Source: Methylobacterium sp. J-048
GTDB lineage: Bacteria > Pseudomonadota > Alphaproteobacteria > Rhizobiales > Beijerinckiaceae
Length of the DNA: 48,099 nt
Direction of reading: 5' to 3'
NCBI RefSeq assembly: GCF_022829515.1
Contig: NZ_JAKSYL010000089.1
Location: forward strand, 1 to 48,099
Shown here in pieces: positions 12,825-21,221 of the stretch. The notes beneath the pieces were generated by a model. It was not told the DNA's origin. It saw only the letters and a list, made by a program, of their open reading frames with translations, and did not search any database. Every line of letters starts with the position of its first letter. The first letter of the stretch is position 1. A program made the translations under genes and the position numbers.

Positions 12825-13301
12825 ATGCGCAGAGATTCACGGCGCTCGTTCACCGTCGAGATCAAGTCTACCGATCGTCGGCATGCGACCATCATCCCTC
12901 GGCGCTCGGCCCCGCCAGCAGTCACCTCGCCATGGTTCAGCAAGGTCGTCTCTCCCGAGCCGCCAGCACCGGTCCCAGAGCAGCGCCGCGTCCTCCCCAG
13001 CCTCATCGTACCCGAGGCGGTCGAGATCGAGGTCGAGCTGGTGCCGGTCGCTGATGAGATCCGCGTGAAGCGCCCGCGCGGCCGGCCTCGCAAAACTGCT
13101 CCTGCCCCGTGCGCGTCATTCGAAGACCTTGTCGACGTCGCGCCTGTGCCGACGCCTGAAGTCGCTGCTGCTTTTCAGGCGGATGTGGATCACCCTGTGA
13201 TGGTTACAGCACCGGCGCTTCGCGCTCTCCAGATCAAGCCGGCCACGAACCTTGCACCGGGCGAACGGTGGAAGCGGCGCCTCGGACGCTGGGCTCGCTG
13301 A
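12825..13301 (+). CDS. AT-hook-containing hypothetical protein (158 aa)
   Basis: The protein has a basic N-terminus (MRRDSRRSFTVEIKSTDRRH), a Pro-rich middle, and an AT-hook core at residues 83-90 (RPRGRPRK) flanked by K and T. An acidic/Pro region and a final basic GERWKRRLGRWAR follow. AT-hooks insert in the minor groove of AT-rich DNA, so this may be a nucleoid or regulatory accessory protein. It lies beside a MucR paralogue that also prefers AT-rich DNA. The rest is disordered-looking and not assignable. The start codon is moderately certain. Confidence 0.68.
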   Translation: MRRDSRRSFTVEIKSTDRRHATIIPRRSAPPAVTSPWFSKVVSPEPPAPVPEQRRVLPSLIVPEAVEIEVELVPVADEIRVKRPRGRPRKTAPAPCASFEDLVDVAPVPTPEVAAAFQADVDHPVMVTAPALRALQIKPATNLAPGERWKRRLGRWAR

Positions 13302-13327
13302 AATCAGGGGCGCGTGATCTGCCATCC

Positions 13328-13525
13328 ATGAGGTCCGCCCTAGATCTATCACAAGCCAGCCTCACCGGCATTCGCTCGGACCGGATCGACAAGATGCTGA
13401 CTGGTGAGGATGTGCCGCCTCACGTCCAATCCAGCCTGTTCGTCTGGCAGGCCGAGCCTCGGGCATTCGCGCTCGCACGGGAATGGGCGGACGATCATGC
13501 ACATGATGTGCGAGAGACACCATGA
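13328..13525 (+). CDS. Small hypothetical protein (65 aa)
   Basis: The protein starting MRSALDLSQASLTGIRSDRI continues DKMLTGEDVPPHVQSSLFVW, and ends FALAREWADDHAHDVRETP. Composition and helix pattern look genuine. An in-frame ATG at 13268 overlaps the previous gene by 34 nt and is less likely. No family is recognised. Confidence 0.52.
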   Translation: MRSALDLSQASLTGIRSDRIDKMLTGEDVPPHVQSSLFVWQAEPRAFALAREWADDHAHDVRETP

Positions 13526-13594
13526 ATAATAATTGCTAATTAAATCTATAACTTGGTAAGTCCGATAGATCGAATCTTTGGAGAGAGCATAATC

Positions 13595-14452
13595 GTGAGC
13601 GAACTTGATGACGAAAGGAAATCCACCGTCGATAGACTTGAGGCGTTCAAAGCCGCAATCGAGCGCTACAAGGATACGCGGTACGCATCTCCGGAAACTC
13701 GGTCTAAAATTGTCCGAAATTCAGTATGGGTTAGGCAAGTAACGATTGAGAACGGGACGTACGCAACGTTCACAATCTCCCCGCCTCCTGCAGTCGGAGG
13801 CCTTTTGATGCGCAATGTCGATCCGTTTGATGCGCTATTCAACAATACCTATGGGCTTGATCTGACCGAAAACGTTGGGGACATAATAGACAAAACCATC
13901 GCGGTCATTTCGGATCCTTCCATTAGAAAAAGACCGAAACCCAAACCGGATGAGACTATTGTAAGAAATGAAGTACGCTCAGGCTATGCTTTTGTAGCGA
14001 TGGCTATTGATGACACGAAGGGCGAACTGGTCGATACTTTGGATGCCATCAAAGAAGCGGCCACCCGGTGCGGCATTCAAGCTGAACGGGTCGATGAAGA
14101 GCAATCAAACGACCGCATTACGGATCGTATCTTGAAGTCTATAGATGCTGCCGAACACGTCATTGTGGATCTTACGCTTGAGCGGCCAAACGTATTCTAT
14201 GAGGCCGGATACGCACAGGGAAAAGGTAAGATACCTATTTATATCGCGCGATCTGGGACAAAACTACATTTTGATCTGAAAGACTATCCAATTATCTTCT
14301 TTTCCACCTACAAACAACTAAAGGACGATCTTGAAAAACGTTTGCGCGCCGTCTCATCTGTAAAAGCGTTAAGCTCCGGCGCTGAATACGACGGCGCTAT
14401 GCCCGTAGAAGAGCCTCCTCCATCATTGCCACCACCGGCGACTGACCGCTGA
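13595..14452 (+). CDS. Putative nucleotide-processing effector, nucleoside-deoxyribosyltransferase/TIR-like domain (285 aa)
   Basis: The start is GTG 13595, with GGAGAG about 10 nt upstream; an in-frame TTG at 13553 gives a longer form. Residue numbers here count from 13553. The C-terminal domain (about 145-255) has strand-helix order AFVAMAID, LVDTLDAIKEAATRCG, then an RITDRILKSIDAAEHVIVDL core and RPNVFYEAGYAQGKGKIPIY. The conserved D206, N213 and E217-x-G match N-(deoxy)ribosyltransferase-like and TIR-like predicted nucleotide effectors. The N-terminal about 130 residues are unrecognised and could be a sensor. The gene is AT-richer than its neighbours. The 3' end overlaps the convergent gene at 14397 by 56 bp. 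A defence role is inferred from fold resemblance only. Confidence 0.72.
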   Translation: MSELDDERKSTVDRLEAFKAAIERYKDTRYASPETRSKIVRNSVWVRQVTIENGTYATFTISPPPAVGGLLMRNVDPFDALFNNTYGLDLTENVGDIIDKTIAVISDPSIRKRPKPKPDETIVRNEVRSGYAFVAMAIDDTKGELVDTLDAIKEAATRCGIQAERVDEEQSNDRITDRILKSIDAAEHVIVDLTLERPNVFYEAGYAQGKGKIPIYIARSGTKLHFDLKDYPIIFFSTYKQLKDDLEKRLRAVSSVKALSSGAEYDGAMPVEEPPPSLPPPATDR

Positions 14453-14819
14453 GGCCGTAAAACCTCGCCACTGCATCCACCGCTCGCAGAAACAGCACCG
14501 CGAGTTCGCGCTCCCCGCCCATGCCCATGTCGCGCATCGCGGTGAAGGTGCGCCGCTCGAACACTCGATGAAACAACAGCGCCTGGGCTTCTTCGCCGAT
14601 GCGGGCGGACAGGCGCTGCATCTCGGCGAGACCATCGCAGCGATCGTCCGGCACGCCCGGCAGCCCCTTCGACACGTCCACGCCTCGCTCGAACTTCGGA
14701 TTCTGGAATAGGCCGGCATAGGCGCGGTGGCAGAGTTCGTCGAAGCGCTGCATGGCCAGGCCCCGCGGGCCAGTCCGGTCCGGGGCCGATCGGATCAGCG
14801 TGCGGTATTCGGCGAGCAC
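14397..14819 (-). CDS. Hypothetical protein of prophage remnant (140 aa)
   Basis: The minus-strand protein is helical and begins at GTG with LAEYRTLIRSAPDRTGPRGL. It contains RFDELCHRAYAGLFQNPKFE and MRDMGMGGERELAVLFLRAV. The frame stays open upstream to 14891 (GFSWCQIGTEPSGG) without an obvious start, so the N-terminus is uncertain. It lies last in the minus-strand series of phage-like genes and converges on the effector gene at 13595. No family is recognised. Confidence 0.55.
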   Translation of the reverse strand: MLAEYRTLIRSAPDRTGPRGLAMQRFDELCHRAYAGLFQNPKFERGVDVSKGLPGVPDDRCDGLAEMQRLSARIGEEAQALLFHRVFERRTFTAMRDMGMGGERELAVLFLRAVDAVARFYGLSGQSPVVAMMEEALLRA

Positions 14820-14888
14820 AGCCCGCTTTTCGGCAGCGCCACCGCCGCTCGGCTCCGTCCCGATCTGGCACCAGCTGAAGCCGAGCCT

Positions 14889-15146
14889 TCAGCGCTCTGA
14901 CGGGGCTTGCGCGGGCGGTCGCCAGCTCATCCCGTGATCGGGGCGGGCCTCGGCGCGAGAGACCGCTGGCCCGCGGGCATCGAGTTGGGCGAGCCCACCG
15001 ATCAGAGCCAGCATTCCAAGCCCCGTCGCGACTGTGAATAGGATCACGGTGGCCTGGCCCGCGTATTGGCCCGCCCGGGTGATTGCGATGCCGCCCAGCG
15101 TGAACACCGCGGCGACGCTGGCCGCTGTAGCGAGGGCAATAAGCAT
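14889..15146 (-). CDS. Small two-helix membrane protein (85 aa)
   Basis: Two transmembrane segments are evident: MLIALATAASVAAVFTLGGI (about 1-20) and ATVILFTVATGLGMLALIGG (about 31-50), followed by a polar tail of about 35 residues. A strong AGGAGG lies 8 nt before the ATG, which selects this start over longer frames. Its position next to a tape-measure fragment and its size would fit a holin or other phage membrane protein, but no signature confirms that. Confidence 0.7.
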   Translation of the reverse strand: MLIALATAASVAAVFTLGGIAITRAGQYAGQATVILFTVATGLGMLALIGGLAQLDARGPAVSRAEARPDHGMSWRPPAQAPSER

Positions 15147-15195
15147 CGGGCACCTCCTGCGCAGCCCCGGCCGCCGTGTCGGGCAGCGGCCAGGG

Positions 15196-15591
15196 CTAAT
15201 ACAGGCCGTCGTCAGCCGGTGCCGCGACACTGCCCGCGATCACCAAGAGCGGGTGAGCAGCTGCAGCCTTCCCTACCTCGGTGTAAACGCTCGTCTGCTT
15301 CTGCAGGGCGGCGCTGTTGTCGTTCGCGGCGCGGGCACTGGCCGCGTAGGCATCCGTCGCCCGTGTCTGAGCCTGTGCGACCCGATCGGTCTGCGCCTGC
15401 CATGCAGCTGCAGCACGCGCGTTGGCATCCATGGCAGCCGACTGGCTGTCGATCTTTGCCTGCAACTTGGCGTGCGCGTTCGTCGCCTGATCCGCCGCGG
15501 ACGATGATCGCTGCATCGCGCTGGTATAGCGCTGGGCCCCTGATTCAGCGCCGCTGCTATCTACGATGAGCTGAGTGACGACCGTTGCCAT
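15196..15591 (-). pseudogene. Phage tail tape-measure protein, N-terminal fragment (131 aa)
   Basis: The start MATVVTQLIVDSSGAESGAQ is followed by a long Ala/Gln/Asn-rich coiled coil (QRSSSAADQATNAHAKLQAK, VAQAQTRATDAYAASARAAN), then EVGKAAAAHPLLVIAGSVAA. This is the N-terminal style of tape-measure proteins, which normally exceed 600 residues and set tail length. Here it stops after 131 codons, so it is a relic of a siphovirus-like prophage. Confidence 0.6.
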
Positions 15592-15762
15592 CAGTTACGC
15601 TCCGCGTTTGCGAATGCCGGGCGGCCCAGGGCTGTTTCACCGCAGATTTTTTTTCGGATCGCGTCTCGGAAAAAGGTTTCCCATGCGGTTGCCGCTCCCT
15701 CGATTGGACTCCTTAATCGAGACCCCCTATCCCTTCCGGCATTCGGGCAATTGGCGATGGCT

Positions 15763-16089
15763 TCACGCGGCATGGGCGTGCTCCACAGCGCCGATGTTCC
15801 TGAGGCGATGGATTGGGGGCGCCATCACGGCGAGCGCCGCGTAGACCTCGCGGATTCGGGCCTCGTACCGATCTAACTCAGTGGCCAGACCGACGAGGCG
15901 GGCGCGATGATCTGCTGGCAGCGCGTGCCAATGCCGATTGATGCTTGCCCGCGAGACCCCGAACTGCTCGGCGACGCGACGTAGGCTGATGCCACGGGCA
16001 CAGGCGAATTCGATCTCGACGCATGCCGGGTGTCTGGCGATGCTCGGCTTGCGTCCAGGCTTCACACGGGTGGCAGTGTCAGGCGACAT
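15763..16089 (-). CDS. HTH protein, terminase small-subunit-like (108 aa)
   Basis: Start ATG 16089 is used because a GGTGGAGC site lies upstream; an in-frame GTG at 16104 is possible. After a basic lead (RVKPGRKPS) comes an evident helix-turn-helix (SLRRVAEQFGVSRASINRHW, about residues 35-55). A helix then follows (LVGLATELDRYEARIREVYA). Phage terminase small subunits and resolvase-type HTH proteins share this layout. The nearby tape-measure fragment supports phage origin. Confidence 0.55.
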   Translation of the reverse strand: MSPDTATRVKPGRKPSIARHPACVEIEFACARGISLRRVAEQFGVSRASINRHWHALPADHRARLVGLATELDRYEARIREVYAALAVMAPPIHRLRNIGAVEHAHAA

Positions 16090-16223
16090 GCGGGCGGGCT
16101 CCACCGGTTGATCCGGATCGAGGGGCCCGCGGCCAACCCTATCTCGGGTGGCCCTATGGCATGTCGCGACCTCGGCTTAGGCCGATGGCGACACGAGAAC
16201 GTATCGTGAAACCGTGTCTCGAA

Positions 16224-16436
16224 TCAAGCGGCGTCTTTCGGGCTCGAAGGCCACGAGTCCAGCAGGTCTGAACCGGCCCACAGTTCGACACGGTGGGCGT
16301 GGCCATCATCTCGCGTCCGGCACAGATCGATCGCCGAAGCGAAGCGGGTACGCGCGGCGATGTCGGTCTCCACATCCTCCGCCAGGACCTGCTGGCCGTC
16401 GCGGTAGGTGAACACGCAGAACGGCGGGCTCTTCAT
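16224..16436 (-). CDS. Small hypothetical protein (70 aa)
   Basis: The protein MKSPPFCVFTYRDGQQVLAE-DVETDIAART runs through strands and a helix (RTRFASAIDLCRTRDDG) to VELWAGSDLLDSW. A GGAAG site lies about 8 nt upstream of 16436; alternative ATGs at 16451 and 16484 would lengthen it. It heads the minus-strand phage-like series. No family is recognised. Confidence 0.55.
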   Translation of the reverse strand: MKSPPFCVFTYRDGQQVLAEDVETDIAARTRFASAIDLCRTRDDGHAHRVELWAGSDLLDSWPSSPKDAA

Positions 16437-16670
16437 GTCGCTGACTTCCATGATCGATCTCGCGCTGCCTTTGAACATCGGCAACGCCGTTCACGAGGAT
16501 CCAGGTCAGCCCAGGCTGAAAGGACGCGGCCGCACGGGTCGCAAGCCTGTCGTGCTGTCTCCGGATCCGCTCGTTCCTGATCGCGTATTCAGCTGTCCCA
16601 CTGCATAGTGCTCGCGCCGGCGATCGAGACCGAGATGGCATCGTAGCAGCGGGCACTGACAGGAAGCTCG

Positions 16671-18566
16671 ATGACCTCATCCGCTGGCGCTGTCTCGACA
16701 CCAGCTGCCGCTGAGCATCCCGTCCGACCGGCATTGCTCCTGGGTGCGCTCGGTGTGGTCTTCGGAGACATCGGCACGAGCCCGATCTACGCCTTCCGGG
16801 AGTCGCTCAAGGCCGCCGGCGAAACCGCCACCGAGGCGACCGTGTTCGGCGTCCTCTCGATGGTGTTCTGGGCCGTCATCCTGATCGTCGCCCTCAAGTA
16901 CGTCGTCTTCGTCATGCGGGCCGACAATCAGGGTGAGGGCGGCACCATGGCGCTCTTATCGCTGGCGTTGCCGGTCGCCGGGAGGCTGCGGCCCATCCTC
17001 GCCGTCATTGGGTTGGCTGGCGCATCGCTGTTCTTCGGTGACGCGATGATCACCCCGGCGATCTCGGTCCTCAGCGCGATCGAGGGCCTCCAGCTCGTGA
17101 CCCCAGTCGTCACGCCCTACGTCGTGCCCATCGCCGCAGTCGTCCTGATCGGGCTATTCGCGATTCAGAGCCGAGGCAGCGGAAGCGTCGGCTTTCTGTT
17201 TGGCCCGGTGATGGCCGCCTGGTTTCTCACCTTGGCCCTGTTCGGGCTGTACCACCTATTGCAGCAGCCACGTGTGTTGCTCGCCTTCGATCCCCGATAC
17301 GCGCTGGCCTACGTCGGACATGCGGGGGCGGGAGTTACCTTCGCGGTTCTCGGGTCGGTCTTCTTGGCGCTCACCGGCGGTGAGGCGCTCTATGCCGACA
17401 TGGGCCATTTCGGCCGCGCCGCCATCCGGATCAACTGGTTCGCCTTCGTGCTGCCCGCCCTCCTGCTCAACTACCTCGGACAGGGCGCCCTCGTGCTCAG
17501 CGATCCCGCCGCGGCAGCCAATCCGTTCTTCCTGCTGTTTCCGAGCTGGTCACTCGCTCCGTTCGTCGGCCTCACGACATTGGCCACAGTGATCGCCAGC
17601 CAGGCGGTGCTGTCGGGTGCCTTCGCCCTAGTGCAGCAGGCCATTCAACTCGGCGCCATTCCTCGGCTCGACATACGGCAGACCTCCGAGGAATCGATCG
17701 GCCAAGTGTACGTGCCGCAGCTGAATTGGCTGCTGGCTGCGGTGGTGCTCGGTCTCGTCTTCGGTTTCCGCTCGTCGGATGCCCTCGCCAACGCCTACGG
17801 CATCGCGGTCGCGGGCGACATGATGGTGACCACGCTCCTCGTCACCACCGTCGCCTACGGCCTATGGCGATGGCCGCCCTACCTGGTCTTCCCGGTCGCC
17901 GGTCTGTTCCTGGTGCTCGACCTGACCTTCGTTGGAGCCAACATCCATAAGATCCCGGCAGGGGGCTGGTTTCCGCTCCTTGTCGGGAGCGTTGCGCTGA
18001 CGCTGATGCTCACGTGGCGAAAGGGCCGGTCTGTCGCCTTCGACCGTCGCGATAAGAATGCCGCCACGATGACGGACTTCATCGCCAGCCTCGATCGGCC
18101 GGACGCGCCGCTCCGAATGCGTGGCACCGCCATCTACCTCACCAAGCAGACCGAGATCGTCCCCGCGGCGCTTGCGCTGAACGTTCGGCACAATGGGGTG
18201 GTGCACGAGCGCGTGGTGATGCTGAAGGTGACGACGGAACGGGCTCCCCGGGTCCCAGAGACGGAGCGCATCAAGGTCGAGCCGTTACCGTCCGGCTTCA
18301 GCTTGGTCTGGCTGACCTTCGGGTTCGCCGAGAAACCCGATGTCATGGCGGCGCTGCGGCTGCATCGGAATGAGGTCGGGGTCGATCCAGACACCGCCTC
18401 GTTCTTCATCGGGCGGGAGAAGCCAGTCCCGTCGCTGCGCCCAGAGCTGAGCTCATGGGAGGAGCCGCTCTACGCCTTCATGGCCCGCAATGCTGTGCGT
18501 TCGCCGGACTACTACCGGATCCCGCCCCCTCGGGTCGTCGAACTCGGGACCCAGGTCGAGATGTAG
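16671..18566 (+). CDS. kup: Kup low-affinity potassium transporter (631 aa)
   Basis: This is a full-length KUP/HAK/KT family K+:H+ symporter. The hallmark start LGALGVVFGDIGTSPIYAFR lies at about residues 28-47 and DNQGEGGTMALLSLALP at about 84-100. About twelve membrane segments follow up to roughly residue 450. A cytoplasmic C-terminal domain (about 470-631) contains the conserved RMRGTAIYLTK and HNGVVHERVVMLKV. Length matches the family (about 620-650). An AGGAAG site precedes the ATG. It imports K+ across the inner membrane. It appears monocistronic, with convergent genes downstream. Confidence 0.97.
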   Translation: MTSSAGAVSTPAAAEHPVRPALLLGALGVVFGDIGTSPIYAFRESLKAAGETATEATVFGVLSMVFWAVILIVALKYVVFVMRADNQGEGGTMALLSLALPVAGRLRPILAVIGLAGASLFFGDAMITPAISVLSAIEGLQLVTPVVTPYVVPIAAVVLIGLFAIQSRGSGSVGFLFGPVMAAWFLTLALFGLYHLLQQPRVLLAFDPRYALAYVGHAGAGVTFAVLGSVFLALTGGEALYADMGHFGRAAIRINWFAFVLPALLLNYLGQGALVLSDPAAAANPFFLLFPSWSLAPFVGLTTLATVIASQAVLSGAFALVQQAIQLGAIPRLDIRQTSEESIGQVYVPQLNWLLAAVVLGLVFGFRSSDALANAYGIAVAGDMMVTTLLVTTVAYGLWRWPPYLVFPVAGLFLVLDLTFVGANIHKIPAGGWFPLLVGSVALTLMLTWRKGRSVAFDRRDKNAATMTDFIASLDRPDAPLRMRGTAIYLTKQTEIVPAALALNVRHNGVVHERVVMLKVTTERAPRVPETERIKVEPLPSGFSLVWLTFGFAEKPDVMAALRLHRNEVGVDPDTASFFIGREKPVPSLRPELSSWEEPLYAFMARNAVRSPDYYRIPPPRVVELGTQVEM

Positions 18567-18631
18567 GCGCTTGAGATACCAGGCCCAGCTGTCCCAAAGG
18601 GGGGCACCCGAAGCTATATGCCACGGTGGCG

Positions 18632-18862
18632 TTATTGATCGAGTGGGCCTGCCAATCGCTGAACTTCCTGCAAGGCCTCAATCACATCGCCGAGGCGGGC
18701 CAGCGGTATCCTGATCCCCTTTGGCGTCTCACGCATTGGCCCGTGGCCAGTGGTGGTGGCCACGCGCAGATCGCAACCGAGGTTGCCGCCCTTCTCGCGC
18801 AGGCTCACCCTGATGCTCTCGCGAGCGCTCTTTGGAATTTCGCCGACGATCCGGTCCGGCAT
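18632..18862 (-). CDS. PC4/p15-like transcriptional coactivator domain protein (76 aa)
   Basis: The protein MPDRIVGEIPKSARESIRVS continues with a strand region (CDLRVATTTGHGPMRETPKG) and a C-terminal helix (RLGDVIEALQEVQRL). This matches the bacterial PC4-like ssDNA-binding fold: IPK-SRE-IRVSL, a PTKKGI-like turn, and a terminal helix. Such proteins dimerise and bind single-stranded DNA. GGAGGAG lies 8 nt before the ATG. It is the last gene of a three-gene minus-strand unit, 17 bp after the preceding stop. Confidence 0.8.
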   Translation of the reverse strand: MPDRIVGEIPKSARESIRVSLREKGGNLGCDLRVATTTGHGPMRETPKGIRIPLARLGDVIEALQEVQRLAGPLDQ

Positions 18863-18879
18863 GGATGGGGCTCCTCCGG

Positions 18880-19152
18880 TTACGGCCGTGTCACCGCGGC
18901 GTAGCTGGTCAGGACGTTCCGCCGGTCCTTGGCGGCCAGGGCGTCGATCTCGCTGAGCACATCGGACAGGCGGCCCATCGTGCGGTGCTGCTCGGCGGCC
19001 CGGATGGAGCCCTGAAGATTGAGACCGCGGGGGCCCAGCAACAGGTGGGCGATGGCTCGTAGGATGCGCAGACGAGCCACGCGCTCCCCTGGTTCGAGGT
19101 CGGGCGCGAACGGCCCCCAACTATCGGCCAACCGGATCACCGGACGCGCCAT
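18880..19152 (-). CDS. Hypothetical protein (90 aa)
   Basis: The start at 19152 is chosen for its GGGAGAGGG just before ATG; in-frame ATGs at 19203/19206 are longer alternatives. The protein MARPVIRLADSWGPFAPDLE continues as helices (RVARLRILRAIAHLLLGPRG, RLSDVLSEIDALAAKDRRNV). It is soluble, helical and without a recognised domain. It sits in the middle of the operon with the PC4-like gene. Confidence 0.6.
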   Translation of the reverse strand: MARPVIRLADSWGPFAPDLEPGERVARLRILRAIAHLLLGPRGLNLQGSIRAAEQHRTMGRLSDVLSEIDALAAKDRRNVLTSYAAVTRP

Positions 19153-19202
19153 CCCTCTCCCTGGGAAATGATCCGACGACGGATGGCCAGCGACCGTCGT
19201 CA

Positions 19203-19520
19203 TCATACGGCTCCCCCATGTTGGGCCTGAGCGAGGGCGGCATTGGCGAGGAAGGCGCACGAGACCGGGTCGGCCAGCGCCTGAGCCAAGGCACGCCGCT
19301 GGACATCGGTGAGGCCGCCCGGTGCGACCTCCATGTCATCCCGATTGAGCAAGACGCCGTACCGGTGTGCGAGGGCTCGCACTTTCCTCAGCGATCGCTC
19401 CGCACGAGACAGAGCAGCTTTTCGGCCTGCGCTTAAGTCCGGCCCATAGGCGTAGACGCTCACGCCGCAGCGAACGGTCGAGCCGAGAAACACGTTCTGA
19501 TGCCAAAGTTCGAGACGCAT
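19203..19520 (-). CDS. Hypothetical protein (105 aa)
   Basis: The protein starts MRLELWHQNVFLGSTVRCGV and includes a helix (RKAALSRAERSLRKVRALAH), LLNRDDMEVAPGGLTDVQRR and an Ala-rich end. A TAGGAG site lies about 9 nt upstream. It is the first gene of the unit leading to the PC4-like gene. No domain is recognised. Confidence 0.6.
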   Translation of the reverse strand: MRLELWHQNVFLGSTVRCGVSVYAYGPDLSAGRKAALSRAERSLRKVRALAHRYGVLLNRDDMEVAPGGLTDVQRRALAQALADPVSCAFLANAALAQAQHGGAV

Positions 19521-19814
19521 CACGCATCACTCCTATCGATAGGCGTCGTATATCATAACGACGGTATCGATAGATAGCACCCACGAGCGGGCGAGCAGCG
19601 TCTACTGATTGATGCCGGGTCGGTCACCGGAACTCTCGGCCCTGGTCGAGCCGGGCACCATCGCGCACACGAGCTTCACTGCCGCTGACCTCGCCGACCG
19701 ATGAACATACTCATGCAGCCGATCGCTCGGAAGCTCCGCGCTAAGTCCAACGCCGAGGGCGCGAAGAGCTATCTGTTCGACGACAGAGCGAAATGCGCCA
19801 TGGATGAAGTGCGA

Positions 19815-20561
19815 TCAGGCCGCCAAGCGCAGGGTTTCCCTGGCGGTCGACCGGACTACTGCGAGAGCTACCGCTCGGGGCGCTAACAGGTCGAGTTGCG
19901 AGCAGTGCAGAGCACCCACGTTCATCTCTTTGGCCATCGCGCTCGCAGCGCCGCTGAAACGGCCGTTCGTGATCACGTACGCGGCCGAGCAGCCAATTCG
20001 GTTCGCAGCCGCCGCGACCTCCCCAACCGGGAGGCATTCAAGGTCACGATCCGCCCACACCAAGTGCACGACGACGCGCTTCCGATCGCGGATGAGAACG
20101 AAGTGCTCTCCGTCCTGATAATCGAGCCGCCAGCCAATGGACCGAATGCATCGCAGCATGAGCTTCTCGTAGCTTGCAGGCGAGAAGCTCATCCGATCGG
20201 CGAAAGTCCACGAGGCGACCTCATCCCTAAGGATGGGGGCGAACGTTGCGTTGAGGGTTCGCTTAAAGCTGTTCAGGCGATAGATCAGGCGGACTGGCCG
20301 GGAGACGTGGGCTTTATGAAGCTGCCGGACCTCATGGTCCCAGCGAGACTCGAACTCAGCTCTGCTTCTGGCGTGCCGCTCCATCCAGCGCTTCTCGATG
20401 ACAAGGCGTTCGGCGTATGGACCCAGTTTGTCACGACACCGCGTCGCGGCGCGAGCGTGCAGGTGCAAATAGGCGAGCAGCAGTAAGACTGCTGTCACCC
20501 AGAGGGTGAGACACGTCGCAAACATGGCGGCGAGACTTTGCAAATTCGGCAGGTTTGCCAC
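19815..20561 (-). CDS. Membrane-anchored protein with degenerate Mrr-like nuclease domain (248 aa)
   Basis: One N-terminal transmembrane helix (LWVTAVLLLLAYLHLHA, about 20-36) is followed by a charged coiled region. The C-terminal domain (about 128-245) has the Mrr/restriction-endonuclease layout: SYEKLMLRCIRSIGWRLDYQ, KRVVVHLVWADRD, EVAAAANRIGCSAAYVITNG and a final strand-helix. In active enzymes the second strand carries GxD and the third QxK. Here these positions read GEH and HLV (H166-V168), so catalysis is unlikely. It may bind DNA or sense at the membrane. Confidence 0.68.
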   Translation of the reverse strand: MANLPNLQSLAAMFATCLTLWVTAVLLLLAYLHLHARAATRCRDKLGPYAERLVIEKRWMERHARSRAEFESRWDHEVRQLHKAHVSRPVRLIYRLNSFKRTLNATFAPILRDEVASWTFADRMSFSPASYEKLMLRCIRSIGWRLDYQDGEHFVLIRDRKRVVVHLVWADRDLECLPVGEVAAAANRIGCSAAYVITNGRFSGAASAMAKEMNVGALHCSQLDLLAPRAVALAVVRSTARETLRLAA

Positions 20562-21221
20562 TTATCAGCCGCACACCTTAAGTAAAAATTACTGAGTGAA
20601 TTTGGTTTCGGCAAAGCCATTTAAGTTGTCTGAAATGGTAAATCTACAATTGAGCGTGTTCCGGCATCGGCTAAGCATCATTCAATTAACTACGTTCGCG
20701 GCGCCGTAGCGGTGGCCCTGATTGGAGGCTGTCTGACAAGCCCTTTCATGTAGCCGCTCGTCCCCGGCCGACGCGCTCGAAACGCGAGGCTGCATGCAGC
20801 GCCAACATCACCAAGGCACGGTCTGGCCCGTGTAGTTGAGGAACTCGCAGCCGCGCTGCCCGAGCTGGGCTACCAGCACACGGGTCACGATCATCGTCGG
20901 CAAGCTGGGTTGGCAAGGCACATTCGCAGCCAGCGGCGAGTTACTCACCGATTTTCGGTGGGAACCTCAGCCGGTCGCCATTAAAAAATCAAGTGCGTTG
21001 ATTAGTATTTGATCTCAGATGTCACCCCAGGCTCAGATTGGCGGATCCCTGTCCTCAAGCGCCTGATGATAATAATTTTTGACTACGGTGAAGCGTGCAG
21101 ATGAAATTACTAGTACTTATTCTGTTCTTGTATCGAATTATCTATTGATGAGAATAAAGATCTGCGTTCGAAATGTATCGGCCTGTGTGGTTTCGTTTGA
21201 CGCGCGACGGATGTCTGAAGA
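20562..21221. other. Long gene-free region
   Basis: About 660 bp lie between two minus-strand genes. The parts at 20562-20700 and 20985-21200 are AT-rich and may hold the promoter of the membrane protein gene and the 3' region of narK. A plus-strand frame near 20868-20990 (KLGWQGTFAASGELLTDFRW) has protein-like composition but no start. I see no intact gene. Confidence 0.5.

Noticed and set aside
16589..16777. Minus-strand ORF with DEVIELPVSARCYDAISVSI overlapping the start of kup
   Set aside because: The translation looks mildly protein-like, but it overlaps the well-supported 5' end of kup and has no ribosome site. It may be a phage-gene tail at best.
19701..19886. Possible 61-aa ORF, with a 30-codon ORF overlapping its start (ATGA) at 19614-19704
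   Set aside because: It overlaps the 3' end of the convergent Mrr-like gene, lacks a ribosome site, and its second half is the shadow of that gene. Only the first 35 codons look plausible.
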